Positions 17,881 through 27,332 of a stretch of DNA of 64,000 bases are shown in pieces; position 1 is the first letter of the stretch; each line of letters opens with the position of its first letter. Position numbers and translations under genes: made by a program. Source of the DNA: Demequina salsinemoris. Its GTDB lineage: Bacteria; Actinomycetota; Actinomycetes; Actinomycetales; Demequinaceae. The stretch is from assembly GCF_000974805.1 (NCBI RefSeq), contig NZ_BBQZ01000002.1, forward strand, positions 313,510 through 377,509. Direction: 5' to 3'. Under the pieces are notes generated by a model that did no database searches, was not told where the DNA came from, and saw nothing but the letters and a program-made list of their open reading frames with translations.

Positions 17881-20328
17881 TCAACCGATCCCGAGCACGG
17901 GTGCCGCGAGAGGCGAGCCGGAACCGTCGCGTCGTCCATGCTCCTCGGGAAGCTCCACGGCCTGGCCGCCGCCGGAGGTCGCGCGAGCGGGCGCGGCGCC
18001 GACGTAGGCCACGAGGAGCGCGTCCTCGCCCTTCAGGAAGCGGTGGGCGCGGACGCCGCCCGTCGCGCGACCCTTGCCGGGGTACTCCGAGAAGGGCGTG
18101 ACCTTCGCCGAACCCGGCGTCGTCCCCGGCAGCGCCGACGACGGGCCGGAGATCGTCACGACCACGGGCTCGCTCTCGTCGGGCTGGAGGACGCCGAAGA
18201 ACAGCGCCTGAGCGTCACCGAGGTTGATGCCGGCGATGCCCCCGCCGGCGCGACCCTGCGGGCGGATGCCCGAGGCGGGGAAGTGCAGAAGCTGCGCCGT
18301 GGTGGACACGAAGACCACCTCGGCATCGTCGGCGGCGTTGCCCGCGCCGATGACCCGGTCGCCGTCCTTGAGGCCGATGACCTCCCAGACCTCCTTGGAG
18401 GGCTCGTCGCCCACGGCGACGCGCTTGACGACGCCGTTCACCGTGCCGAGCGTCAGCGGCGCCTCGGCGCCGAGCGGAACGATCGTCACGACCTCCTCGC
18501 CCTTGTCGAGCTGTAGGAGCTCGGCGAGTGGGACGCCCCCGCCGAGCGACGGCGGCTCGGCCGAGGGCGCGAGCGCGGGCACATCAAGCAGCGACAGCCG
18601 GTGCAGGCGACCCGTGCTGGTGACGACACCGACGTCGGCGCGCGCGGAGGCGGGCACGACGGCACGGAGGACATCGTGGGCGGAACGGCGACCCTCGCGG
18701 GCGACGGGGGAGTCGTCGGCGGTGCGCGCGATCAGCCCCGTGGCGGACAGCAGCGCGAAGCACGGGGTGTCCTCGATCTGCATCGACAGCGGGGCCGCCT
18801 TGCCGTTCGCGGCGGCGCCGGGCACGCCGGCGGCCGAGGTCGACGCGGGCGCGCCCGCGTCCGCGAGCAGGATCGTGCGCCGCGGGGTGCCGTACTCGGC
18901 GGCGACAGCGTCCATCTCGCGGCCCACGACGTCACGCAGCACGCGGTCGGAGCCGAGGATCTCCTCGAGCTCGGCGATCTCCGCGAGCAGCTGCGCCTTC
19001 TCGTTCTCGAGCTCGAGGCGCGAGAAGCGCGTGAGGCGACGCAGGCGCAGCTCGAGGATGTACTCGGACTGGATCTCCGACAGGTCGAAAGCGGTCATGA
19101 GGGCGCTCTTCGCGGCCGACGCATCGTCGGAGGAGCGGATGATCTGGATGACATCGTCGATGTCCAGGATCGCGATCAGCAGGCCGTCGACCAGGTGCAG
19201 ACGGTCCTTGCGGGCCGCGAGGCGGAACGCGGAGCGACGACGCACGACGGTGAGCCGGTGGTCGACCCACACGCGCAGCAGCTCCTTGAGGCCCAGCGTG
19301 CGCGGCTGGCCATCGACGAGCGCGACGTTGTTGATCGAGAACGACTCCTCGAGCGGCGTGACCTTGTACAGGCGCTCGAGCACCGCGTCGGGGTTGAAGC
19401 CGTTCTTGATCTCGATCACGAGGCGCGTGCCATGGTGACGGTCGGTGAGGTCCGTGACCGCGGAGATCCCCTCGAGCTTGCGGCTCGAGACGGCGTCCTT
19501 GATCTTCTCGATGACCTTCTCGGGGCCCACCTGGTACGGGAGCTCCGTGACGACGATGCCCTGGCGGCGCGCCGTGACCTTCTCGACCTTGGTGGTCGCT
19601 CGGGTCTTGAACGCGCCCTTGCCGGTCTCGTAGGCCTGCTTGATGCCGTCGAGCCCGACGATCCTGCCGCCGCCGGGCAGGTCGGGGCCGGGAACGAAGC
19701 GCATGAGCTCGTCGAGCGTCGCGCCGGGGTTCGCGAGCAGGTGACGGGCCGCGGAGACGACCTCGACGAGGTTGTGCGGCGCCATGTTGGTCGCCATGCC
19801 GACCGCGATGCCCTGCGCGCCGTTGACCAGCAGGTTCGGGATCGCGGAGGGCAGCACGGCGGGCTGCTGAAGCTTGTTGTCGTAGTTGGGCACGAAGTCG
19901 ACGACGTCCTCGCCGAGGTCCGCGATCATCGCCATGGCGCCCGTCGCGAGGCGCGCCTCGGTGTAGCGCGAGGCCGCGGGACCGTCGTCGAGCGAGCCGA
20001 AGTTGCCGTGGCCGTCGACCAGGGGGAGCCGGAGCGAGAACGACTGCGCCATGCGCACGAGCGCGTCGTAGATCGCGCTGTCACCGTGCGGGTGGTACTT
20101 GCCCATGACCTCGCCGACCACACGGGAGGACTTCACATGCGCACGCTCGGGACGCAGCCCCATGTCACCCATCGTGTAGACGATGCGGCGCTGCACCGGC
20201 TTCATGCCGTCACGAGCGTCAGGGAGGGCGCGCGAGTAGATGACCGAGTACGCGTACTCGAGGAACGAGCTCTCCATCTCGGCGCTGACGTCGATGTCGA
20301 CGATCTGCGCATCCGCCTCGGGTGCCAT
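17881..20328 (-). CDS. parC: Type IIA DNA topoisomerase subunit A (topoisomerase IV/second gyrase A)
   Basis: DNA-cleaving subunit, 815 aa. The active-site tyrosine is in [10 protein letters not shown]; the quinolone-determining region reads [19 protein letters not shown] and keeps the Ser and Asp found in sensitive enzymes. The N-terminal [13 protein letters not shown] and [12 protein letters not shown] motifs are canonical. A C-terminal beta-pinwheel domain follows residue 500, but no GyrA box (QRRGGKG) is seen, favouring ParC. Start at ATG 20328 is chosen because GGAGAG lies 5 nt upstream and the in-frame extension to 20367 is not family-like. Confidence 0.92.
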   Translation of the reverse strand: MAPEADAQIVDIDVSAEMESSFLEYAYSVIYSRALPDARDGMKPVQRRIVYTMGDMGLRPERAHVKSSRVVGEVMGKYHPHGDSAIYDALVRMAQSFSLRLPLVDGHGNFGSLDDGPAASRYTEARLATGAMAMIADLGEDVVDFVPNYDNKLQQPAVLPSAIPNLLVNGAQGIAVGMATNMAPHNLVEVVSAARHLLANPGATLDELMRFVPGPDLPGGGRIVGLDGIKQAYETGKGAFKTRATTKVEKVTARRQGIVVTELPYQVGPEKVIEKIKDAVSSRKLEGISAVTDLTDRHHGTRLVIEIKNGFNPDAVLERLYKVTPLEESFSINNVALVDGQPRTLGLKELLRVWVDHRLTVVRRRSAFRLAARKDRLHLVDGLLIAILDIDDVIQIIRSSDDASAAKSALMTAFDLSEIQSEYILELRLRRLTRFSRLELENEKAQLLAEIAELEEILGSDRVLRDVVGREMDAVAAEYGTPRRTILLADAGAPASTSAAGVPGAAANGKAAPLSMQIEDTPCFALLSATGLIARTADDSPVAREGRRSAHDVLRAVVPASARADVGVVTSTGRLHRLSLLDVPALAPSAEPPSLGGGVPLAELLQLDKGEEVVTIVPLGAEAPLTLGTVNGVVKRVAVGDEPSKEVWEVIGLKDGDRVIGAGNAADDAEVVFVSTTAQLLHFPASGIRPQGRAGGGIAGINLGDAQALFFGVLQPDESEPVVVTISGPSSALPGTTPGSAKVTPFSEYPGKGRATGGVRAHRFLKGEDALLVAYVGAAPARATSGGGQAVELPEEHGRRDGSGSPLAAPVLGIG

Positions 20329-20450
20329 CTCTCTCCTGTCCTTCGGTGGTCGAGGGCCGTCAAGCATTGTCCCTCGCGCTGCGCCACGGCCGTGTCAGGC
20401 CACGCTGGGGAGGTCCCCACGGCGTGCGCAGAAGTGGAAGAATAGCGCGC

Positions 20451-21017
20451 ATGCCCCAGACCCTCGAGGAATCCGTCGCCGTCGCGGGATACTACCCGGC
20501 GCTCGCCACGACCGTGCTGCGCTCGGCCATCGCGGGAGAGGACGTCCACGCGCACTTCGTGCAGACGGAGACCACGTTCGACACCGCCGAGGTGCGGCGG
20601 CACATGACGGTGCTCGTCCTCACGGACAGCAGGCTCATGCGCGTTCACATGGACGACGGGGTGGGCCCGACGGGGGAGAACACCCATGAGGCCCAGGCGA
20701 CGGTCGAGACCTCGCTCGTGAGCAATCTGCGGACCATGGCGCTCACGCACGTGGTGCACCACCCCGAGACGTTCAAGGAGGGCGACCTGCCGAGCGAGCT
20801 CGTGCTCGCGGTGGGCAACGGCATCCACACCCGGATCGAGCTCGAGCCGGCCACATGCGGTGATCAGAACTGCGAGGCCGACCACGGCTACACGGGCGGC
20901 ATCACCGGCGACGACACCCTCGTGCGCGTGTCCGCCATCGCGGACGGCGCCGACGCCGTGCGCGCTCTTCAGGACTTCGCGGCGACGCTTCAGCGCAGGC
21001 TTGGCGAGAAGGCGTGA
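20451..21017 (+). CDS. DUF5998 family protein
   Basis: 188 aa, a conserved actinobacterial protein of unknown function. Recognisable features are the N-terminal VAGYYPALATTVLRSAI, a strand-rich centre with HFVQTETTFDT and MTVLVLTDSRLMRVHMDD, and a CGDQNCEADHGYTG segment with two Cys and a His that may bind metal. It is followed with a 4-bp overlap by a phosphodiesterase gene, an arrangement usual for this family. ATG 20451 is chosen over an upstream in-frame opening because the conserved part starts there and AAGAAT sits 7 nt upstream. Confidence 0.88.
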   Translation: MPQTLEESVAVAGYYPALATTVLRSAIAGEDVHAHFVQTETTFDTAEVRRHMTVLVLTDSRLMRVHMDDGVGPTGENTHEAQATVETSLVSNLRTMALTHVVHHPETFKEGDLPSELVLAVGNGIHTRIELEPATCGDQNCEADHGYTGGITGDDTLVRVSAIADGADAVRALQDFAATLQRRLGEKA

Positions 21018-22183
21018 CGTTCGAGGCGAGACTGGCGGCCGTCGGTCTCGAGAAGCCGGACTACGGCGGTCGTGAGCTCGGCGCCGTCCTGCCGGCGGCG
21101 CTGGCCGCGGTCGGGGCGGGTCACGCGGTCCGGTCCCGCAACGCCGATGCAGACCGGGTGCGTTTGGGGATCCCGCGTGCGAAGCACGTGATCGTCGCCG
21201 TGGTTGACGGTCTGGGCCACCAGCAGCTCGACGCGCGTCGCGGCCACGCGCCGTTCCTGCGCTCGATGGTGTCGGGCAGCATCACCGCGGGCTTCCCGAC
21301 CACGACGGCCACGTCGCTCGCCCTGTTCGGCACGGCCGAGCCGGCAGGACGCACCGGCATGGCCGGGTACAGCGTCCGCAACCCCCGCACGGGCGGGCTC
21401 GCGAACCTGGTCTCGTGGGAGGGCGCCTACCGCGCCGAGGAGTGGCAGCCCCGCCCCGTGCTGCTCGAGGAGGCGGCGCGCGAGGGGCTGACCGTCACGA
21501 CGCTCGGCCAGGCGAGGTTCGCGGGCTCGGGGCTGACCCAGGCCGCGCTGCGAGGCGGGGACTTCATCGGCGCGGAGCGGCTCGCGGACCGCGTGGACGT
21601 GGCCGCCGGCATCGCAGGACGGCCCGGCGTCTCGTACCTGTACTGGGGCGAGATCGACAAGGTCGGCCACCACCGCGGCTGGGGCTCAGGCGAGTGGGTC
21701 GCGGCTCTCGAGGACGCGGACGCGGAGTTCAAGCGCCTGGCCCGCTCGCTGCCGAAGGACGCGGTGCTCGTGGTCACAGCGGACCACGGCATGCTCGACG
21801 TGACCGGCGCGCCGAGGTGGGACGTCGCCGACGAGCCGGGGCTCGCGCAGGACGTCGAGCTCGTGGCGGGGGAGCAGCGGGCGGTGCATCTGCACCTCAC
21901 GGCGGGCGCAGACCCCGATGCCGTCGTCGCTCGGTGGCAGGACATCCTCGGCACGCACGCCGCCGTCGGCACGCGGGAGGATGTGGTGGCGGCGGGACTC
22001 GTCGGACCCCTGGACGATGCGGTGGCCGCCAGGTTCGGCGACGTGATCGTCGCGATGGCGGGGCGGGCGACCGTCGTCGACTCTCGGACGCAGACGCCTC
22101 AGTCGCTCCAGCTCATCGGCGTGCACGGCTCGCTGACGCCGGAGGAGCTGCACGTGCCGCTCCTCACGATCGTTCCCGACTGA
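21014..22183 (+). CDS. Alkaline phosphatase superfamily nucleotide pyrophosphatase/phosphodiesterase
   Basis: 389 aa, of the NPP-like branch of the alkaline phosphatase superfamily. Metal-binding signatures: VVDGLGHQQL near the N-terminus, the nucleophilic Thr in FPTTTATSLALFGT, and ADHGMLDV with later VHGSLTPEELHVPLL. No signal peptide or membrane segment is seen, so it is probably cytoplasmic. The GTG start overlaps the DUF5998 stop, so the two are translationally coupled. The natural substrate is unknown. Confidence 0.9.
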   Translation: MTFEARLAAVGLEKPDYGGRELGAVLPAALAAVGAGHAVRSRNADADRVRLGIPRAKHVIVAVVDGLGHQQLDARRGHAPFLRSMVSGSITAGFPTTTATSLALFGTAEPAGRTGMAGYSVRNPRTGGLANLVSWEGAYRAEEWQPRPVLLEEAAREGLTVTTLGQARFAGSGLTQAALRGGDFIGAERLADRVDVAAGIAGRPGVSYLYWGEIDKVGHHRGWGSGEWVAALEDADAEFKRLARSLPKDAVLVVTADHGMLDVTGAPRWDVADEPGLAQDVELVAGEQRAVHLHLTAGADPDAVVARWQDILGTHAAVGTREDVVAAGLVGPLDDAVAARFGDVIVAMAGRATVVDSRTQTPQSLQLIGVHGSLTPEELHVPLLTIVPD

Positions 22184-22189
22184 CTCCTG

Positions 22190-23206
22190 TCAGTCGTGCT
22201 TGGCGCCGAAGACGATCTCGTCCCAGCTCGGCACCGACGCCCGGCCGCGGCGGGGACGCCGCTCGCCGTTCGCGGGAGTGCGCGGAGACGCCGCGGAGGG
22301 CGCGGAGCGCGTCGTGGGGGTCTCGAGCGTGTCGCGCGGGGCCTCCTCACGCTGGGGAGCCCCGAAGCCGGTCTCCGCCTGACGCGCCTTGGCGGCGGGG
22401 CCGAAGCCCTCGAAGCCGCCGTCCTCGTCGTCGTCGAGCTCGTCCACGGGCTCCTCGCGAGTGCCGCGACGCTCGGCCAGATCCTCGAGCAGCAGCTCGG
22501 TCGGGCTCATCGGCTCGTCCTCGTGGGCGACCGCGGTCGGCTGCGCCGGGCGCACCGGGTGGGTGACGACCTCCTCGGTGTCCACCTCGCCGCGCACGGC
22601 GGCGAGGTGACGCTTGGGGATCGGCACGTCGAGCAGCTCGGTCTCGGTGAGCCAGCGGGCCTCATCGTCCTGCGCCGCGAGCGACCGCGCCTGGTGATCG
22701 AAGGTCCACAGTGCACGCACCGAGCGGCCCTCGGTGCGGAAGTCCACGCAGACCTTCCATGGCTCGTCGATCTCGCGCCAGGCGTCCCAGGCGAGGGCCT
22801 CGGTGTCCACGCCACGCTGAGCGAGCCGGTCGGCCACGAGATCGCCGAGGATCGGTGCGCCAGCGTCCGAACCGATGCGGGTGTCACGCGCGAGCGCGAC
22901 GATGTAGCCGCGCTCCGCGATCACCGGGGCCTCGAACTTCGCGAGGGCCTCGACCGGCTCTCCCGTGAGCTCGGCGAGCTCGGCCGCGGTGAGCCCGGCG
23001 CGGATGCGTTGCTGGATCTCCTTGGGCGACATGGTGCTGGACGCTGTCTCGGCCCGGGGCGCCGTCGCGCGCGTGCGCGCGGCCGCGTGCCGCACCGCCT
23101 GGCGCAGCTCGTCTGTCACGGCAAGGTGGAACTCGTGACCGTCGTCGTCAGCGAGGATCAGGTGCTGAGCGTCGTCGGCCGGTCCCACCACATGGAGCTC
23201 GGTCAT
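22190..23206 (-). CDS. sepH: Septation protein SepH (DUF3071)
   Basis: 338 aa. SepH is an actinobacterial cell-division protein that stimulates FtsZ assembly. The N-terminal DUF3071 domain (MTELHVVGPADDAQHLILAD, then LAVTDELRQAVRHA) contains an HTH-like SPKEIQQRIRAGLTAAELAELTG segment, cited for its QQRIRAGLTAAELA core. It also has the conserved DARIGSDAGAPILGDLV-like motif (here DTRIGSDAGAPILGDLV). The C-terminal third is acidic then Arg-rich and disordered. ATG 23206 is the start; the longer in-frame opening to 23290 is Pro/His-rich and not conserved. Confidence 0.92.
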   Translation of the reverse strand: MTELHVVGPADDAQHLILADDDGHEFHLAVTDELRQAVRHAAARTRATAPRAETASSTMSPKEIQQRIRAGLTAAELAELTGEPVEALAKFEAPVIAERGYIVALARDTRIGSDAGAPILGDLVADRLAQRGVDTEALAWDAWREIDEPWKVCVDFRTEGRSVRALWTFDHQARSLAAQDDEARWLTETELLDVPIPKRHLAAVRGEVDTEEVVTHPVRPAQPTAVAHEDEPMSPTELLLEDLAERRGTREEPVDELDDDEDGGFEGFGPAAKARQAETGFGAPQREEAPRDTLETPTTRSAPSAASPRTPANGERRPRRGRASVPSWDEIVFGAKHD

Positions 23207-23271
23207 GCCCTCAGGGTGCCACGGCGTGCCGTGAGGGGCGCGCACGCCACGCGGTGGGGCAGGATGGACGC

Positions 23272-24090
23272 ATGACAGAGCCGCTCGCACTGCTGGACGT
23301 CGCCACCCGACTCGCGCACGAGGCGGGCGATCTCGTCGTCAGGGGGCGTGAAGGCGCGCGCATCGCCGGGACCAAGTCCTCCGCGGCCGACATCGTCACG
23401 GAGATGGACCTCGCGGCGGAGCGGCTCCTGCGGGAGCGGATCGCCGAGCTGCGACCCGACGACGGCATCCTCGGCGAGGAGGGCGACGACGTCCCTTCCC
23501 GTTCGGGCATCACCTGGGTGCTCGACCCGATCGACGGCACCGTCAACTACGCCTACGGGATCCCCTATTACGGAGTGTCGGTCGCAGCCGTCTCCGGTCC
23601 CGCGCGCACGCACGAGTGGACGCAGCTGGCCGGAGCCATCAGCACCGGCACGAATGAGCTGTGGACAGCCGCCCGCGGCGAGGGAGCATGGCACGACGGC
23701 GAGCCGCTGCGCCGCGTCTCGGCGCCGCCCCTCGCGACCACGCTCGTCGCGACGGGCTTCCAGTACGTCCCCGAGCTGCGTGAGCAGCAGGGCCGGGTGG
23801 TTGCGGGGATGCTTCCGGTCGTGCGCGACATTCGCCGGATGGGCGCCGCCGCGCTCGATCTGTGCCACGCGGCGGCAGGGATCGTCGACGCCTACTACGA
23901 GCACAGGATCAACGCGTGGGACATGGCCGCCGGCGGACTCGTCGCGACAGAGGCCGGGCTCATGGTGGCAGGGCTGGAGGGCGGGCCCGCCGATGAGCGC
24001 ATCGTCATCGCCGCCCACCCGGATGTGTGGTGGGACCTCCAACGCGCGCTCCTCGCCGCAGGCGCCGCGGAGGTCAACGCTCCGTCCTAG
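23272..24090 (+). CDS. Inositol monophosphatase family protein
   Basis: 272 aa Mg2+-dependent phosphatase. Metal-site motifs are all present: EEGDD, DPIDGTVNYAYG, and WDMAAGGLVATEAG near the C-terminus. Likely substrates are myo-inositol-1-phosphate, or related sugar phosphates such as histidinol phosphate. Start ATG 23272 follows CAGGAT at 6 nt (leaderless pattern) and begins the conserved region. It is divergent from sepH, with which actinobacterial genomes commonly pair it. Confidence 0.9.
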   Translation: MTEPLALLDVATRLAHEAGDLVVRGREGARIAGTKSSAADIVTEMDLAAERLLRERIAELRPDDGILGEEGDDVPSRSGITWVLDPIDGTVNYAYGIPYYGVSVAAVSGPARTHEWTQLAGAISTGTNELWTAARGEGAWHDGEPLRRVSAPPLATTLVATGFQYVPELREQQGRVVAGMLPVVRDIRRMGAAALDLCHAAAGIVDAYYEHRINAWDMAAGGLVATEAGLMVAGLEGGPADERIVIAAHPDVWWDLQRALLAAGAAEVNAPS

Positions 24091-24219
24091 GCACGCCGTG
24101 CCGCTCACGGGTGGCGCCGTGCCGTCTTTTGGTGCAGAATGCACGCGCCTGCGGGAACAAAACTCCACCGCGGAGCATTCTTGAGGCAGTTCAACTGCCG
24201 CGAAGGGACCGATGCCAGG

Positions 24220-24519
24220 ATGGCCACCGATTACGACGCACCTCGCAAGACCGACGACGAGATCTCGGCTGACTCGATCGAGGAGCTGAAGGCCCGCCGC
24301 TCCGACAAGTCGTCGGGCGTGGTCGACGAGGACGAGACCGAGGCCGCAGAGGGCTTCGAGCTCCCCGGCGCCGACCTCTCGGGCGAGGAGCTCTCCGTGC
24401 GCGTCCTGCCCGCCCAGCAGGACGAGTTCACCTGCATGAGCTGCTTCCTCGTGCACCACCGCAGCCAGCTCGCCGAGTTCAAGGGCGACGACCCGATCTG
24501 CTCGGAGTGCGCGGGCTGA
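24220..24519 (+). CDS. DUF4193 zinc-ribbon protein
   Basis: 99 aa, an acidic actinobacterial protein. N-terminal MATDYDAPRKTDDE, a central Asp/Glu-rich part, and a C-terminal CMSCFLVHHRSQLA...CSECAG with two CxxC pairs that should bind zinc. Function unknown; a gene from this family normally lies just upstream of dut, as here. The ribosome binding site GAAGGGA is 12 nt from the ATG. Confidence 0.92.
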   Translation: MATDYDAPRKTDDEISADSIEELKARRSDKSSGVVDEDETEAAEGFELPGADLSGEELSVRVLPAQQDEFTCMSCFLVHHRSQLAEFKGDDPICSECAG

Positions 24520-24539
24520 CGGCCTGGGAGCCTCGATTC

Positions 24540-25001
24540 ATGACCGACGTTGACGTGCTGCTGAGCACGACCTCCCCGGACGTCCCGATCCCCGCCTACT
24601 CCCACCCGGGAGACGCGGGAGCCGACCTCACCACGCGTGTCGCCCTGACCCTGGGTCCTGGCGAGCGCGCGACCGTGCCGACGGGGGTGAGGATCGCGCT
24701 TCCCGACGGCTACGTCGCGCTCGTCCATCCCCGCTCGGGGCTCGCGTCGCGTCACGGCGTCACCGTCGTGAACGCGCCGGGCACCGTCGACGCGGGGTAT
24801 CGCGGCGAGGTCGCGGTGACGCTGCTCAACACCGATGCGACCGCTGCCGTGCAGTTCGAGGTGGGCGACCGCATCGCGCAGCTCGTGATCCAGCGCGTCG
24901 AGCGCGCTCGCTTCGTCGAGGTCGAGCACCTCCCCGGGTCCCACAGGGGCGAGGGCGGCTTCGGCTCCACGGGAGTCGAGACGGGGCGGACGCCCGCGTG
25001 A
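24540..25001 (+). CDS. dut: dUTP diphosphatase
   Basis: Hydrolyses dUTP to dUMP and diphosphate, keeping uracil out of DNA and supplying thymidylate synthesis. 153 aa. Trimeric dUTPase motifs in order: HPGDAGADL (1), HPRSGLASRHGV (2), NAPGTVDAGYRGEV (3), GDRIAQLVIQRV (4) and HRGEGGFGSTG (5). ATG 24540 is chosen as the conserved start; an upstream in-frame opening is non-homologous. It is in a tight operon with DUF4193 (20-bp gap) and the OB-fold gene (4-bp overlap). Confidence 0.97.
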   Translation: MTDVDVLLSTTSPDVPIPAYSHPGDAGADLTTRVALTLGPGERATVPTGVRIALPDGYVALVHPRSGLASRHGVTVVNAPGTVDAGYRGEVAVTLLNTDATAAVQFEVGDRIAQLVIQRVERARFVEVEHLPGSHRGEGGFGSTGVETGRTPA

Positions 25002-25285
25002 CCGGCGCGATGCTGGTGGAGCGGGTGACTCCCGCACGCGACCTCGAGCCGCGTACGCTCGCCCGGGTTCAGGGACGCATCGTCGCGGTTCAGGTCGAGC
25101 CGGCCGACGCCGCGCCCAAGGTGATCGTGCGCGTGGATGACGGCACGGGCTTCGTCCATGCCGTCTTCATGGGCCGTCGCGAGATCCCCGGCATCGAGCC
25201 GGGACGCAGCCTCGACCTCGAGGGCCGCGTGTGCGAGACCGGGGCGGAGCCCAAGATCTACAACCCTCGCTACGAGATCCGATGA
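24998..25285 (+). CDS. OB-fold nucleic-acid-binding protein
   Basis: 95 aa. A single OB-fold barrel is suggested by the strand pattern RTLARVQGRIVAVQVEP, VIVRVDDGTGFVHAVFMGR, and SLDLEGRVCETGAEPKIYNP. Proteins of this type occur between dut and DUF3159 in many actinobacteria; the specific role is unknown. GTG start overlaps the dut stop and its own stop overlaps the next ATG, so translation is coupled at both ends. Confidence 0.85.
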   Translation: MTGAMLVERVTPARDLEPRTLARVQGRIVAVQVEPADAAPKVIVRVDDGTGFVHAVFMGRREIPGIEPGRSLDLEGRVCETGAEPKIYNPRYEIR

Positions 25286-26025
25286 TGAGCGAGCAGGGCA
25301 CCGGGCCGTCCCGGAGCTCCGAGCCGGACCAGGACGGCGAGTCGACGCAGCAGGCCGAGGCCTCCGTGGACCGCCGCGCGGGTCTCGCCGCGCTCCTCGA
25401 CTCGGATGAGTTCTCGCTCCATGAGGCGGTCGGCGGCTGGCGAGGCTTCATGGAGTCCGCGCTTCCGGGGCTCGTCTTCGTGATCGCGTTCGTGGGATGG
25501 GGCGGTTTCAGGGTCCCCGTCATCGCGTCCGTCGGCACGGTGGTCGTCCTCGTGGCTGCACGCCTCATCCAGCGCACCCCGATCACCCAGGCGCTCTCCG
25601 GAGTACTGGGCGTGGGACTCGGCGCGGTGTGGGCGTGGCGCGCGGGGGACGCGAGCGGCTACTTCGTTCCGGGCCTGTGGATCAACGCCGCCTGGATGGT
25701 GGGCGTGGCGCTCACGATGCTCGTGCGGTGGCCGCTCGTTGGGATCGTGATGTCCCTCGTGAACGGCCAGGGGACCGAGTGGCGCAGGCACAAGGGGACG
25801 ATGGCCCGCTACCAGTGGGGCAGCGCGATCCTCGCCGCGATGTTCGGTCTGCGGCTCCTGGTCCAGGTGCCGCTGTACCTCAGCGACCAGGTCGCGGTGC
25901 TCGGAACGGCGAAGCTCGTGATGGGGCTGCCGCTGACCGCGCTCACGCTGTGGGCTATCTGGTTCCTGGTGCGGACCCCAGCACATCCTGAAGAGCCTGA
26001 GGCTCCGCTTCCGCCGACACGATGA
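25282..26025 (+). CDS. DUF3159 integral membrane protein
   Basis: 247 aa. A cytoplasmic N-terminus (about 60 aa, Ser/Gln/Glu-rich) precedes five or six hydrophobic helices. Family hallmarks are GGWRGFMESALPGLVFVI and the loop VNGQGTEWRRHKG. Function is unknown, but it is consistently linked with the OB-fold gene and trk genes in Actinobacteria. ATG 25282 overlaps the previous stop; ATG 25285 directly behind it is also possible. Its last 71 bp overlap the convergent trkA gene. Confidence 0.9.
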   Translation: MMSEQGTGPSRSSEPDQDGESTQQAEASVDRRAGLAALLDSDEFSLHEAVGGWRGFMESALPGLVFVIAFVGWGGFRVPVIASVGTVVVLVAARLIQRTPITQALSGVLGVGLGAVWAWRAGDASGYFVPGLWINAAWMVGVALTMLVRWPLVGIVMSLVNGQGTEWRRHKGTMARYQWGSAILAAMFGLRLLVQVPLYLSDQVAVLGTAKLVMGLPLTALTLWAIWFLVRTPAHPEEPEAPLPPTR

Positions 26026-26629
26026 ACAGCAGCTCGTCCCCGGCCTCGAGGGTGTCCTCGGGGGTGGGGGCGATGGTGCGGTCGCCGCGGATGATGCAGG
26101 ACAGGACGGTCTCGGAGGGCCACGGGATCTCGCGCATGAGCGCGCCCACCACGGGCGAGGTCTTCGGCAGCGTGACCTCGATGATGGACGCGCCCGACTG
26201 ATGGAAGGTGAACACCTTCACCAGGTCTCCGACGGACACGGCCTCCTCGACCATGGCGGTCATGATGCGAGGCGTGGAGACCGCGACGTCGACGCCCCAC
26301 TGGGTGTCGTACATCCACTCGTTGCGAGGGTTGTTCACGCGCGCGACCGTGCGGGGCACCGCGAACTCCGTCTTCGCGAGGAACGACACGACCAGGTTGG
26401 CCTTGTCGTCGCCCGTCGCGGCCACGACGACGTCCATCTCCTCGACGGCGGCCTCGCGCAGAGCGGCGAGCTCGCAGCCGTCCGCGAGCATCCACTCGGC
26501 CTGAGGGACCTGAGCGACGCGCATCGCCGTCGGCTGGTTGTCCATGAGGAGCACCTCGTGACCGTGCGCGATCAGGTCGGACGCGATCGACCGGCCCACG
26601 GAGCCGGCCCCGCAGATCAGCACCTTCAT
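25955..26629 (-). CDS. trkA: TrkA-family potassium uptake regulatory protein (second of two)
   Basis: 224 aa. An N-terminal RCK/KTN Rossmann domain (MKVLICGAGSVGRSIASDL; GxGxxG type, acidic end MDNQ) should bind NAD(H) or nucleotide, and a TrkA_C domain follows from about residue 140. It should gate a Trk/Ktr potassium channel, whose membrane subunit is not in this window. It overlaps the preceding trkA by 4 bp (coupled), and its 3' end overlaps the DUF3159 gene by 71 bp. ATG 26629 is the start; the upstream opening is antisense-like, Arg-rich sequence. Confidence 0.93.
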   Translation of the reverse strand: MKVLICGAGSVGRSIASDLIAHGHEVLLMDNQPTAMRVAQVPQAEWMLADGCELAALREAAVEEMDVVVAATGDDKANLVVSFLAKTEFAVPRTVARVNNPRNEWMYDTQWGVDVAVSTPRIMTAMVEEAVSVGDLVKVFTFHQSGASIIEVTLPKTSPVVGALMREIPWPSETVLSCIIRGDRTIAPTPEDTLEAGDELLFIVSAEAEPQALQDVLGSAPGTR

Positions 26630-27291
26630 CGCTCGCCTCCCGGGCGTCGGGCGGCCACTCGCTGCGCGGCGGACGCGACGGCGTCGGGGACGGCGAAATA
26701 GGCCTCGTCGCCCGACTGGATCAGGCTCGACGCGTCCGGCAGCACGCACTCGCCGAAGCGCACCACGTACGCGAGACGCGTGCCCATCGCCTTGTCGATG
26801 GCGGAGTACTTGGTTCCGATCCACTCAGCGTTCACCGCGATGCGCCGTACCGACACGCCGACCGCAGGGTCGTGGAAGACCTCATCGACTCCGCCAGGGA
26901 GCATCCGGTCGACCATCTGCGCCGCGGTCCACGGCACCGGGGCGACCGTGGGGATGCCGAGACGTCGGTAGACCTCCGCGCGGCCGGGGTCGGCGATGCG
27001 CGCCACGACGTTGTCCACGCCGTAGGTCTCGCGCACCACTCGGGCGGCGAGGATGTTGGAGTTGTCGCCGCTCGACACGGCGGCGAACGCGTAGGCGTCC
27101 TCGACACCGGCGGAGGACAGGGTCTCGCGGTCGAAGCCGATCCCAGTGATCTTCTGTCCCTGGAAGTCTGCTGGCAGGCGGCGGAAGGCGTCGGCGGCCT
27201 GATCGATGATCGCCACCGAGTGTCCGCGCGCCTCGAACTCCGCCGCGAGCGACGCGCCGGTGCGACCGCACCCGAGGATCACGATATGCAC
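26626..27291 (-). CDS. trkA: TrkA-family potassium uptake regulatory protein (first of two)
   Basis: 221 aa, RCK domain (HIVILGCGRTGASLA; IDQAADAF; SGDNSNILAARVVRE) plus TrkA_C (about 135-215). This corresponds to the CeoB partner of the CeoB/CeoC pair of mycobacteria; the two proteins probably form a heteromeric ring on one channel. GTG start. The 41-bp gap to the divergent APC permease holds both promoters: TATAGC on the minus strand 10 nt before this start. Confidence 0.92.
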   Translation of the reverse strand: MHIVILGCGRTGASLAAEFEARGHSVAIIDQAADAFRRLPADFQGQKITGIGFDRETLSSAGVEDAYAFAAVSSGDNSNILAARVVRETYGVDNVVARIADPGRAEVYRRLGIPTVAPVPWTAAQMVDRMLPGGVDEVFHDPAVGVSVRRIAVNAEWIGTKYSAIDKAMGTRLAYVVRFGECVLPDASSLIQSGDEAYFAVPDAVASAAQRVAARRPGGER

Positions 27292-27332
27292 AAGCCCACA
27301 CGCTATACCCCCCGGCCCTAGGATGGTGCGAC

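Noticed and set aside
17878..18516. Rightward frame overlapping the 3' end of parC
   Set aside because: It is antisense to the topoisomerase C-terminal domain and has no family resemblance.
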